From: Sphaerimonospora sp050942215
GTDB taxonomy: Bacteria; Actinomycetota; Actinomycetes; Streptosporangiales; Streptosporangiaceae
Length of the DNA: 64,000 bases
Assembly (NCBI RefSeq): GCF_050942215.1
Contig: NZ_CP192056.1
Span: 2,232,001-2,296,000 of the forward strand
Direction: 5' to 3'
Below, in pieces: positions 25,174 to 33,691 of the stretch. The number at the start of each line of letters is the position of its first letter. The first letter of the stretch is position 1. A program made the position numbers and the translations under genes. The notes under the pieces are model-generated. The model had not been told where the DNA came from, did no database searches, and saw only the letters and a list, made by a program, of their open reading frames with translations.

Positions 25174-27384
25174 GTGAAGCGGGACGCTGTGGAGACGCAC
25201 TTCGCCGAGACCGTCGGGGCGCTGACGCCTGGGCCGCTGATGGACCCGGCGCTCCCGATACGGCCGGGCACGACGCTGACCGGGGTGATGTGCCGCGAGA
25301 TCTTCGGGGTCCAGCTCGCCAGCCGTCTCCTCGACGTCGCCGCCCGCGTGCTGCGTGAACAGGACGAGGGCTTCTACACGATCGGATCGGCCGGCCACGA
25401 GGGCAATGCCGCCGTCGCCGCCGCGACACGTGTGTCTGATCCCGCGCTGCTGCACTACCGCTCGGGGGCCTTCTACCTGACCAGGTCGGCCCAGGCGGGA
25501 CGGCTGGCCGAGGAGGGCCTGCGCGACGTGCTCCTCGGGCTGACCGCCTCGGCCGAGGAGCCGATCGCCGGCGGGCGGCACAAGGTGTTCGGCCACCCCG
25601 ACCTCGCGGTGATCCCGCAGACCTCCACGATCGCCAGCCATCTGCCCAGGGCCGCCGGTGTGGCCTTCGCCATCGAGTGGGCCCGGGTGCTCGGCGTGCC
25701 GTCCAGGTGGCCCGCCGACGCGATAGCCGTGTGCGGCTTCGGCGACGCCTCGGTCAACCACGCCTCCGCGCTCACCGGGCTGAACGCCGCGGCCTACAGC
25801 CGGTTCCGCGGGCTGCGGATGCCCGTGCTTTTCGTCTGCGAGGACAACGGGATCGGGATCAGCGTGAAGACCCCGCCGGGGTGGGTGGAGCAGGCCGGGC
25901 ACCCGCTGCTGGAGCACTTCGCGGCCGACGGCTGCGATCTCGCCGATGCCTATGACGTGGCGCGCCGGGCCGTCGACCACGTCAGGACCACCAGAAGCCC
26001 GGCGTTCCTGCACCTGCGCACCGTGCGCCTGATGGGACACGCCGGATCGGATGTGGAGATCGCCTATCGGTCCCGCGGGGCGATCGCCCAGGATCTGGAT
26101 CGCGATCCCCTCGTCGCCACGGCACGGCTGCTCGTCGAGGCCGGTCTCGCGCTGCCGGACGAGTTGCTCACCCGCTACGAGGCCGAGCGCGACCATGTGC
26201 TCAAGCTCGCCATGGAGTGCACCCGCCGGCCGCGGCTGAGTTCGGCCGAGGAGGTGATGGCGCCGATCGCGCCGCGCCGTCCCGACGTGGTCGCCGCGGA
26301 GGCGGCACGGGTCGCCCCGGGGCGAGAGCGGGTGTTCGGCACCCTGCCGGAGCTGGAGGGCGGGCTGACCTTCGCCCAGGCCGTCAACCGGACGCTGGCC
26401 GACGCGATGGCGCTCGACCCGGAGATCGTCGTGTTCGGTGAGGACGTGGCGCGCAAGGGCGGGGTTTACGGCGTGACGCGGGGGCTGCTGCGCAGGTTCG
26501 GCGCGGAACGCGTCTTCGACACCCTGCTCGACGAGCAGGCCATCCTCGGCCTCGCGCTGGGCGCGGGGGTGTCCGGGCTGCTGCCGGTGCCCGAGATCCA
26601 GTATCTCGCCTATCTGCACAACGCGCTCGACCAGATTCGCGGCGAGGCGGCCACGATGCAGTTCTTCTCACGCGGCGCGTACCGCAATCCGCTCGTTCTG
26701 CGCGTGGCATCATATGCGTATCAAAAGGGCTTTGGGGGACATTTCCACAATGATTCCTCAATTGCCGCATTGAGGGATATTCCCGGCATTATTCTCGCTT
26801 CACCGTCCCGGCCCGACGACGCCGCCGCGATGCTGCGGACCTGTCTCGCCGCGGCCCGCGCCGACGGGAGCGTCTGCGTCTTCCTGGAGCCGATCGCCCT
26901 CTATCACACCCGCGACATGTTCGAGAAGGGCGACGGCGGCTGGCTCGCGCCGTACGCGCCGCCCGCCCGCTGGGCGGAGACGCACGTGCCCGTCGGCCGG
27001 GCCCGTTCGTACGGCGAGGGCCGGGACCTGACCATCGTCACCTTCGGCAACGGGGTCAGGATGAGCCTGCGCGCGGCGGTGAAGCTCACCGCGGAGGAGA
27101 TCGGCTGCCGGGTGCTCGACCTGCGCTGGCTCGCGCCGCTGCCGGCGGCGGACCTGCTGCGCGCCGCGGATCTCACCGGACGTGTGCTGATCGCCGACGA
27201 GACCCGCCGCACCGGCGGCGTCTCGGAGAGCGTGATGGCGGCGCTGCTCGACGGCGGCTTCACCGGCCCGATCGCCCGGGTCACCTCCCGTGACAGCTTC
27301 GTCCCGCTCGGCCCGGCGGCGCAGACCGTGCTGATGTCCGAGGCCGACATCGAGCGGGCGGCACGCGAGCTCCTCAAGAGATAG
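25174..27384 (+). CDS. 2-oxoacid dehydrogenase E1, fused alpha and beta subunits
   Basis: A 736-residue thiamine-diphosphate enzyme. The first ~330 residues resemble E1-alpha (GHEGNAAVAAATR, the ThDP motif GFGDASVNHASALTGLNAAA and EDNGIGISV). The rest resembles E1-beta (TFAQAVNRTLADAMALDPEI, VFGEDVARKGGVYGVTRGL, FDTLLDEQAILGLALGAG). It would decarboxylate a branched-chain or similar 2-oxoacid and hand the acyl group to an E2 encoded elsewhere; no E2 or E3 lies in this window. Start GTG 25174. The stretch 26706-26800 is strikingly AT-rich compared with the rest of the gene. Confidence 0.9.
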   Translation: MKRDAVETHFAETVGALTPGPLMDPALPIRPGTTLTGVMCREIFGVQLASRLLDVAARVLREQDEGFYTIGSAGHEGNAAVAAATRVSDPALLHYRSGAFYLTRSAQAGRLAEEGLRDVLLGLTASAEEPIAGGRHKVFGHPDLAVIPQTSTIASHLPRAAGVAFAIEWARVLGVPSRWPADAIAVCGFGDASVNHASALTGLNAAAYSRFRGLRMPVLFVCEDNGIGISVKTPPGWVEQAGHPLLEHFAADGCDLADAYDVARRAVDHVRTTRSPAFLHLRTVRLMGHAGSDVEIAYRSRGAIAQDLDRDPLVATARLLVEAGLALPDELLTRYEAERDHVLKLAMECTRRPRLSSAEEVMAPIAPRRPDVVAAEAARVAPGRERVFGTLPELEGGLTFAQAVNRTLADAMALDPEIVVFGEDVARKGGVYGVTRGLLRRFGAERVFDTLLDEQAILGLALGAGVSGLLPVPEIQYLAYLHNALDQIRGEAATMQFFSRGAYRNPLVLRVASYAYQKGFGGHFHNDSSIAALRDIPGIILASPSRPDDAAAMLRTCLAAARADGSVCVFLEPIALYHTRDMFEKGDGGWLAPYAPPARWAETHVPVGRARSYGEGRDLTIVTFGNGVRMSLRAAVKLTAEEIGCRVLDLRWLAPLPAADLLRAADLTGRVLIADETRRTGGVSESVMAALLDGGFTGPIARVTSRDSFVPLGPAAQTVLMSEADIERAARELLKR

Positions 27385-27578
27385 AACGGGCGCGGCGGCC
27401 CGGCCCGGTGCTCGCCGAGCCGCCGGGTGCGGTCGGCGGCGGCCGCATCAGCGAGGTGGACTCGTCCTCGACCCGGACATGCCGGTGTGACCGGCATCGT
27501 GCCTTCGACCGGATCGTTCCGGTACGAGCCCGGATCAGGCCTGCCGATGCGGCGTCGTCCCTCGTCAGAATGTGGGAC

Positions 27579-28130
27579 ATGAGCCGAGCACTGATCGTGA
27601 TCGATGTCCAGGAGTCCTTCCGTGCCCGTCCGCTGTGGCAGAGGATCGCCAATCCGAAGATCGCCGACCCGGTCAACCGGCTGGTTCGCCTGGCCCGCGC
27701 GAACGGCGACCTCGTGGTCTGGGTGCTGCACACCGAGCCCGGCAGCGAGACCGTGTTCGACCCCGCTCTGGGACACGTACGCCTGCTCGACGAGCTGGAG
27801 CGGCCGAGGCCGGGCGAGCCCGTCCTGCACAAGACCTCGCACAACGCCTTCACCACCACCGACCTGCAACGGCGGCTGACCGAGGCCGGCGTGCGCGAGC
27901 TGCTGGTCTGCGGCATCCGCACGGAACAGTGTGTGGAGACCACCACCCGCCTGGGCAGCGATCTCGGATATCGGATGGTCTTCGTCACCGACGCCACCAC
28001 GACGAACCCGATCGGCGATCTCAGCGCCGAGGAGATCATCGAGCGTACCGAGGCGGTTCTGCGCGATCGGTTCGCCCGGATCGCCACGGTGGCCGAACTG
28101 GAGGCGGAGCGGGGAGCGTCCGGGCGGTGA
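27579..28130 (+). CDS. Isochorismatase-family cysteine hydrolase
   Basis: A 183-residue alpha/beta protein with the family triad: Asp in ALIVIDVQESF, Lys in VLHKTSHNAF and Cys in VCGIRTEQCVETTTRLGSDL. Members cleave small amides or vinyl ethers, for example nicotinamide or isochorismate. ATG 27579 gives the standard short N-terminus; the frame is open further upstream without homology. Its stop overlaps the start of the GlxA-type regulator (GTGA), so the regulator probably controls this unit. Confidence 0.88.
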   Translation: MSRALIVIDVQESFRARPLWQRIANPKIADPVNRLVRLARANGDLVVWVLHTEPGSETVFDPALGHVRLLDELERPRPGEPVLHKTSHNAFTTTDLQRRLTEAGVRELLVCGIRTEQCVETTTRLGSDLGYRMVFVTDATTTNPIGDLSAEEIIERTEAVLRDRFARIATVAELEAERGASGR

Positions 28131-29068
28131 GCCACGTCGTCTTCGTCCTGCTGCCCGGAGTCCATCTGCTCGACCTGGCCGGGCCGGCCCAGGTCTTCAG
28201 CATGGCGGCGGATCTCGGGCAGCCCTACCGGCTCTGCTACGTCGCCGAGTGCGAGCAGGTGCGCAGCGCCCAGGGCCTGCCCCTGACCGCGCGGACCCGG
28301 TGGCCGGATCTGGGCCCCGGCGACCTGATCGTGGTGCCCGGCTGGCGTGCGCCCACCCTGCGCGGCGGGCCGGAGCCGGGACCGGCCGTGCTGGCGAGGC
28401 TGCGCGCGCATCACGCCTGCGGGGGCACCGTCGCCAGCGTGTGCGCCGGAGCGGACGTGCTGGGGCGGGCGGGACTGCTGGACGGGCGTCGCTGCACCAC
28501 GCACCACGATCTCCAGGACGAACTGGCGGCCCGGCATCGCCGGGCGATCGTGACCCGCGACGTGCTGTTCACCACCGACGACCGCGTGGTGACCTCGGCC
28601 GGCATCGCCAGCGGCATCGACCTGGCACTGCATGTCCTGGCCGTACGGCACGGCCCGGCGCTCGCCGCCCAGGTGGCCAGGAGCATGGTCGTCTACACCC
28701 GCCGCAACGGTCATGAACCGCAGGCCAGCGCGATGCTGCGGCACCGCTCCCATCTGGACGACATCGTCCATCGCGTGCAGGATCTCATCGACGCGCGCTT
28801 CACGGAGCAGCTTCCGCTCGCCTACCTGGCCGCAGGCGCCGGTGTGAGCGAGCGCACCCTGACCCGGCTGTTTCGCCGGGCCACGGGACTGACCCCGCTG
28901 CGCTATCAGCAGACGCTGCGGCGAGAGCACGCCGAGCATCTGGTCGGTCACGGCGCGACGGTGGAGACCGCTGCGCGGGAGGTGGGTTTCGAGGACGCCC
29001 GGATGCTGCGCCGGCTCCGTGCCCGGGCACTGGGCGATCAGACGCCGAACTCCCCGGCCGGTGCGTGA
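28127..29068 (+). CDS. GlxA-family transcriptional regulator (DJ-1/PfpI + AraC HTH)
   Basis: A 313-residue protein. The first ~180 residues are a class I glutamine amidotransferase-like DJ-1/PfpI domain (FVLLPGVHLLDLAGPAQVF, VASVCAGADVLGRAGLLDGR). The C-terminal ~90 residues form an AraC double helix-turn-helix (LPLAYLAAGAGVSERTLTRL, FRRATGLTPLRYQQTLR, AAREVGFEDARMLRR). GlxA-type proteins often sense small nitrogenous ligands. The start GTG overlaps the hydrolase stop, which suggests local regulation. Confidence 0.9.
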   Translation: MSHVVFVLLPGVHLLDLAGPAQVFSMAADLGQPYRLCYVAECEQVRSAQGLPLTARTRWPDLGPGDLIVVPGWRAPTLRGGPEPGPAVLARLRAHHACGGTVASVCAGADVLGRAGLLDGRRCTTHHDLQDELAARHRRAIVTRDVLFTTDDRVVTSAGIASGIDLALHVLAVRHGPALAAQVARSMVVYTRRNGHEPQASAMLRHRSHLDDIVHRVQDLIDARFTEQLPLAYLAAGAGVSERTLTRLFRRATGLTPLRYQQTLRREHAEHLVGHGATVETAAREVGFEDARMLRRLRARALGDQTPNSPAGA

Positions 29069-29100
29069 CGAGTGCGCACGGGCGGGGAGCAGGGGCAGAG

Positions 29101-29143
29101 CCCGGCCGGGCACGCCGGAGGGGGTGTTGCGTGCCCGGCCGGG
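29101..29143. terminator. Bidirectional stem-loop terminator candidate
   Basis: Perfect 15-bp inverted repeat (CCCGGCCGGGCACGC, 29101-29115, with 29129-29143) and a 13-base loop, placed between the convergent regulator and xylanase genes. Unlike three other convergent junctions in the window it does not carry the nested palindromic element. Confidence 0.75.
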
Positions 29144-29178
29144 GCTTGTGTCGGCGCCGGCGCCTGCCGACGGTGAGG

Positions 29179-30228
29179 TCAGCGCTTGCCGACGGTGAGC
29201 AGCGCCTTGTAGGCGGGCTTGGGAGCGAGCTTGTCGTCCATGATGCAGGCGGCGCCCTCACCCTCGAACCAGCCGGGCACCCATGAGTGTCGGTCGGTGT
29301 AGCCCCAGACGGTGAACTCGACGCAGCGCTTGTTGGCGGCGCAGGTGGACAGCATCCGCTTGTAGTAGTCGGCCTGGGTGGCGAGCTTCTTGCGCGTCAC
29401 CGGCAGCACCATGCGCACGTCCGCCTCGGTGATCGCGGCCTCGAGGCCGAGGTCGGTGAACTTGCGCATGATGTTGGGGAAGTCGGCCGGGTAGTCGTAC
29501 TGGATGCCCAGGTGGCCCTGGAATCCGATGCCGTCGATCCGCACGCCCTTACGCTGGAGATCCTTGACGATCTTCAGCGTCATGTTGATCTTCTTGGCGT
29601 CCCACTCGAGGTTGTAGTCGTTGATGTAGAGCTTGGCGGAGGGGTCGGCCTGGTGCGCCCAGCGGAAGGCGTCGGCGATGTAGTCGGGACCGAGGTACTT
29701 GAGCCAGATGCTGTCGCGCATCTTGCCGTCGTCGTCCACCACCTCGTTGACCACGTCCCACGCTCTGACCTTGCCGCGGTAGCGGCCGACCTGGGTCTTG
29801 ATGTGGTCGCGCAGGATCTCGCGCAGTTCCTTGGAGTGAATGCTGCCGTTCTCGACGCCCTCGGTCAGCCAGGTGGGGAGCTGGTTGTGCCAGACGAGGG
29901 TGTGCCCGCGCACCTTCTGCCCCCACTTCTGGGCGTTCCGGACCACCAGGTCGGCGTCTTTCCAGTTGTACTCGCCGCGCTTGGGCTCGACCGACTCCCA
30001 CTTCATCGCGTTCTCGGCGGTGAGATTGGTGAACTCGCGGTTGATCATCCGACGGTAGTCGGTTTCGGTCCTGAACGCGTCAGGGTTGACGGCCGTGCCG
30101 ATCCGAATTCCGAGCTTGTGCGCCAGGTCGCGCAGGTCGTCCGGTGACTTGCCGGCACCGGCGCTCGCCGGAATCGGCGTGGCCAGTACGAACGCGACGG
30201 CGGCCAGCCCTGCCAGGAGACGTTTCAT
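29179..30228 (-). CDS. Secreted GH10 endo-1,4-beta-xylanase
   Basis: A 349-residue glycoside hydrolase with a Sec signal peptide (MKRLLAGLAAVAFVLATPIP, cut near ASA-GAG). The GH10 barrel is complete: HTLVWHNQLPTWL, the acid/base E162 in AWDVVNEVVDD and the nucleophile E268 in AAITEADVR. It hydrolyses internal xylan bonds outside the cell. No carbohydrate-binding module is attached. Upstream, TGAAACTTTC at 30296 resembles operators of actinobacterial xylanase genes. Confidence 0.95.
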   Translation of the reverse strand: MKRLLAGLAAVAFVLATPIPASAGAGKSPDDLRDLAHKLGIRIGTAVNPDAFRTETDYRRMINREFTNLTAENAMKWESVEPKRGEYNWKDADLVVRNAQKWGQKVRGHTLVWHNQLPTWLTEGVENGSIHSKELREILRDHIKTQVGRYRGKVRAWDVVNEVVDDDGKMRDSIWLKYLGPDYIADAFRWAHQADPSAKLYINDYNLEWDAKKINMTLKIVKDLQRKGVRIDGIGFQGHLGIQYDYPADFPNIMRKFTDLGLEAAITEADVRMVLPVTRKKLATQADYYKRMLSTCAANKRCVEFTVWGYTDRHSWVPGWFEGEGAACIMDDKLAPKPAYKALLTVGKR

Positions 30229-30599
30229 GCTTCCTCACTTGGATGTCCGGTAACGATCTTGCCGCCCCCCGATGGCGACACGACAAGAGGCTTACTGAAA
30301 CTTTCTGGCTACACCCGAGATGTTTCGTGAGATGAAACCGTAGGCTGAACCTACTTGCACGTCAATCTTTCGAAATATTTCGGTCCCATTTGTCCTGATG
30401 GCGACCGGTGTCGATCTTCCAGGGGCGCGTCACGGCTTTCCGGGGCCGGGGAGACGGCCTCGGGTCCGGACCGGCGGGTTGATGCCGCTGGATGTTCTTC
30501 CTTCGCATGTTGTCTACTATCGGATATATAGCCCTGTATGGGGTTTATCGGGCATTCAGTCCACATTTCCTTTTGAGGGACGATTGGCATAATGGCCGA
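30229..30599. promoter_or_regulatory. Divergent control region between xylanase and LanM genes
   Basis: 371 bases without a convincing gene. TGAAACTTTC at 30296-30305 and the palindrome CGAAATATTTCG at 30371-30382 are candidate operators; similar GAAA-n-TTTC sites precede xylanolytic genes in streptomycetes. AT-rich sequence at 30500-30590 (TTGTCT at 30510, GATATATAG near 30523) probably holds the LanM promoter. A 64-codon open frame at 30398-30592 lacks coding character and a ribosome site. Confidence 0.5.
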
Positions 30600-33425
30600 A
30601 TGGACCACGCGGAACCCGGCGATGTCTCTCCTCCTCACCAGGTGGAAGCCGGTCACCACGCTGATCCGCGCCGCGTCGCGTCCGGCGATGTCGCCCCCGG
30701 GCCCGAGAGTTTCGATGCGGCCGGGGCGACGAGCTTCTCTGTAATTTTCAAAACGCTCGTCGAAAACGCGGCCGATCGGCTGGTCGCCGGATGCTCGTGC
30801 CTCGAAGGCGACATCGACACGGCCTCGATCCGGGCCGGATTCGCCGCGGACCTGACCACCACGCTGGTGCGGATCGCCGCCAGAGTCCTGGCCTTCGAAC
30901 TCGACGCGCGAAGATCCGGCGGACGGTTGCCGGGAGCCACGCCCGCCGGGCGCTTCGCCGGCTTCGTGCGTCAGATGGCGGAGGGCGGGCTGGACGCGTC
31001 CCTGAAGGCATATCCGGTGCTGGACGAGCTGCTGGTCCAGGCGGCCGATCGGGCGGTGGACGGCGGACGGGAGTTGCTGAAGCGGTTCGCGGCGGATCGC
31101 CGGGGGATTCGCGAGTTGCTGGGGGGCGAGCCGGGAGGACTGGTCGAGTTCACGCCCACGGGGGATCGGCATCTCGGGGGCCGGGCCGTCTCAGTGCTGA
31201 GCTTCGGCACGGGGGCGAAGATCGTCTACCGGCCGCGACCTGTGGAGTCCCACCTGTGCTTCAACGAGGTCACCCGGTGGCTGAACGGCCGGGTGTCCGA
31301 CCTCGGCCTGCGAACCCTGCGGATGATGGGCGCAGAGCGGTACGGCTGGGCGGAGTTCGTCGAGCCGCGGCCCTGCGCCGACGTGGCAGAGGTGGAGAGG
31401 TTCTATCGACGTATGGGCGGGCTGCTGGCGCTCCTCTACATCCTCAACGCCGGCGACGTTCATTACGAGAACGTCATCGCCTGCGGTGACCAGCCGGTGC
31501 TGGTGGACGTCGAGACGCTCTTCCATCCGGTGATCGCCGGCGCTGCCGTGACCGATCCGGCGCTGCTCGCGCTGTACGACTCCGTGCAGCGCACGGCCGT
31601 ACTGCCCACGATCATGATCGGCGACCGGGGTTCGCTGGACGTGTCCGCACTGGGCGGAGACAAGGGTTCGGTCCATCCGTTCTCCGCCGCCGCATGGCAG
31701 GACGTGGGCACGGACCGCATGCGCCTGGTGCGAGGGCCCGTCCGTTTCACCGGAGCGCATAATCGGCCGCGACTGTACGGCGTGGACGCCGACCCCGCCG
31801 ATCACGTACCGAGCCTGCTGGCGGGTTTCCGTGAGGCTTACGACGCCATCGCGAGCGGGCGGGAGGAGCTGGCGCGCGAGCTGCTACCCCGCTTCGGTCA
31901 GGCTCAGGTGCGGCTGCTGCTCCGGCCGACGCGTGTCTATGCCGAACTGCTAGCCGAATCGACCCATCCCGATGTGGTCGCGGACGCGGCCGGCCGTGAT
32001 GGGCTCATTTCCGAGACGCTGGGGGCGATGTCCGCGGGCGATCCTGCCCTGTCGGCCGCCATACCCTCCGAGCAGGCTGAGCTGCGGGCGGGAGATATCC
32101 CCTATTTCTGGACGTGTCCCGGCTCGCGGGTGATCAATGGAGGCGCCACCGGGCGATTGCCGTGGGAGCTGCCTCGGAGCGGGCTGGAGTCGGTGGCCCG
32201 AAAGCTTTCGACGATGGGACCCGCCGACCGGGAACAGCAGGAGTGGATCATGCGGGCGTCGCTGGCGACGCGGGCGGGCGGACGGGGACACGATCCCGGC
32301 GCACCGGTCGACACGGCGCCGATTCAGGCCGAGGAGCCCCGCCCTGATCTTCTCCTCGCCGCGGCCGAGAGCGTCGCCGGCCGGTTGTGCCGGATGTCGT
32401 ACCGGCAGGGCAGGGCCGTCAACTGGCTGGGGCTCGAGGCTCTGGACGATCGCCACTCGGCGATCATGCCGTTGGGCGGCGGACTGGCGACCGGATATCT
32501 CGGGGTGGCCCTGTTCCTGGCACAGGCGGGCCACGCCACCGGCACGTCCGGCCACCTGGAGATCGCACGGCAGGCGGTGGAGCCGATTCCCCGGCTGTTG
32601 GAGACCCTGGCGACCCACCGGCAACTCCTCGACGTCGTCGGCTGCGGTGGGTTCGGCGGCCTGGGCGGCATGGCGTACGCCCTATCCCAGCTTGGAGACC
32701 TGCTCGGCGATGATGACGTGGCCGATTGGGTGGAGCCGGCCGTGGATCTCGCCGGCGCCGCGGTCACCGACGGCAGCCCATTGGACGTCTATGACGGCCT
32801 GGCAGGCTGTCTCGCCGCCATGCTCGCCGTTCACGACGTCACCGGGTCGCCGTCCGCCGCGCGTGTGGCCGGTGAGTGCGCGCAGCGACTCGAGTCGGCG
32901 GCGCCCTCGGCCGGCCTGCCACCGGGGTTCGCGTTCGGACTCGCCGGGGTCGGATGGGCACTCGTCAGATATGGGATGACAACGACCGGCGCCGAACTGC
33001 TCGAACGAGCCGCCCGGCTTGGGGAGGGGCGGACCTGGTGCCATGGTCTGCCCGGAGTCTGGTTGGCGCTGGCCGACGTTCTTCCCGATGTTCTCCCCGA
33101 CGGCCTGGCATCATCCCCTGTCCTCGACATTCCCCTGGGAGGGCACGGCCTGTGTCATGACGAGCCGGGGTGCCTGGAAGCACTCGGCGCCCTGGCGGAA
33201 CGGGGGAGCCCGGCGGCTCGGCGGTCCCTGCACCGCCGTGCCGGCCGGCTGCTCGCGTCGGTGAACGGCGGCGCACGTTGTGGCCCTCCCGGCCACATCT
33301 TCACTCCTGGGCTGCTTGACGGCGTGGCCGGCGTCGGCCACGGGCTGCTCAGGCTCGCCACCCCAGAAAAGACCGCATCAGTGCTGCTGCTGCGGTCATC
33401 TACCGGAAGGAGAGAAAGTGAATGA
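30600..33425 (+). CDS. lanM: Class II lanthipeptide synthetase LanM
   Basis: A 941-residue bifunctional enzyme. The N-terminal dehydratase (DUF4135) phosphorylates and eliminates Ser/Thr side chains; its lysine (KIVYRPR, K207), the DxHxEN loop (GDVHYENVIA, D286, H288) and LVDVETLFHP are intact, as is RPTRVYAELL. The C-terminal LanC-like domain keeps zinc ligands C814 (WCHG), C852 and H853 (LCHDE), but the conserved catalytic His of the GxAHG motif is Phe779 (GFAFGLAGVG). ATG 30600 is chosen; the frame is open for 36 more codons upstream. No Cys-containing precursor is near; the four precursors at 36755-37414 have none. Confidence 0.9.
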   Translation: MDHAEPGDVSPPHQVEAGHHADPRRVASGDVAPGPESFDAAGATSFSVIFKTLVENAADRLVAGCSCLEGDIDTASIRAGFAADLTTTLVRIAARVLAFELDARRSGGRLPGATPAGRFAGFVRQMAEGGLDASLKAYPVLDELLVQAADRAVDGGRELLKRFAADRRGIRELLGGEPGGLVEFTPTGDRHLGGRAVSVLSFGTGAKIVYRPRPVESHLCFNEVTRWLNGRVSDLGLRTLRMMGAERYGWAEFVEPRPCADVAEVERFYRRMGGLLALLYILNAGDVHYENVIACGDQPVLVDVETLFHPVIAGAAVTDPALLALYDSVQRTAVLPTIMIGDRGSLDVSALGGDKGSVHPFSAAAWQDVGTDRMRLVRGPVRFTGAHNRPRLYGVDADPADHVPSLLAGFREAYDAIASGREELARELLPRFGQAQVRLLLRPTRVYAELLAESTHPDVVADAAGRDGLISETLGAMSAGDPALSAAIPSEQAELRAGDIPYFWTCPGSRVINGGATGRLPWELPRSGLESVARKLSTMGPADREQQEWIMRASLATRAGGRGHDPGAPVDTAPIQAEEPRPDLLLAAAESVAGRLCRMSYRQGRAVNWLGLEALDDRHSAIMPLGGGLATGYLGVALFLAQAGHATGTSGHLEIARQAVEPIPRLLETLATHRQLLDVVGCGGFGGLGGMAYALSQLGDLLGDDDVADWVEPAVDLAGAAVTDGSPLDVYDGLAGCLAAMLAVHDVTGSPSAARVAGECAQRLESAAPSAGLPPGFAFGLAGVGWALVRYGMTTTGAELLERAARLGEGRTWCHGLPGVWLALADVLPDVLPDGLASSPVLDIPLGGHGLCHDEPGCLEALGALAERGSPAARRSLHRRAGRLLASVNGGARCGPPGHIFTPGLLDGVAGVGHGLLRLATPEKTASVLLLRSSTGRRESE

Positions 33426-33648
33426 GCAGGTGAATTCGTCGGATGAACGAACGGAACACTCCGTGGCAGGGAGGGCCACCAGGATGTTGGCAACGGCGCG
33501 TCCCGTGACACGTGCGTTGGTGCTGGCCGGGCTGACGATGGCGGCCACGCTCGTGCTCCGCTCGCCGGAGGCCGCCACAGACGCGCTTATCGCGATGCCC
33601 CCGGTTGAGCCGCCGACCTACTTCCCCATCTCGGTCAGCAACCGTTGA
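33418..33648 (+). CDS. Small protein of unknown function after LanM
   Basis: A 76-residue protein starting at GTG with a strong site (GGAAGGAG) and overlapping the LanM stop by eight bases. It has a polar N-terminus, a hydrophobic segment (VTRALVLAGLTMAATLVL, possible membrane helix), then a Pro-rich tail ending PPVEPPTYFPISVSNR. It has no cysteine and no match to the four precursor leaders. Translational coupling to LanM suggests a role in the same pathway, perhaps as membrane partner, immunity factor or another substrate. None of these can be decided. Confidence 0.6.
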   Translation: MNEQVNSSDERTEHSVAGRATRMLATARPVTRALVLAGLTMAATLVLRSPEAATDALIAMPPVEPPTYFPISVSNR

Positions 33649-33691
33649 GCGGCCAAGAGAAACCTGACCGCTCAGGAGATCGGCGTGTGCG

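Noticed and set aside
30398..30592. Small gene upstream of LanM (64 codons)
   Set aside because: No ribosome site, Pro/Gly/Arg composition typical of chance frames in GC-rich DNA, and it overlaps the probable LanM promoter.
30492..30599. Longer N-terminus of LanM
   Set aside because: The extra 36 residues (MFFLRMLSTIGYIALYG...) come from AT-rich promoter-like DNA and do not resemble LanM N-termini; ATG 30600 is more plausible.
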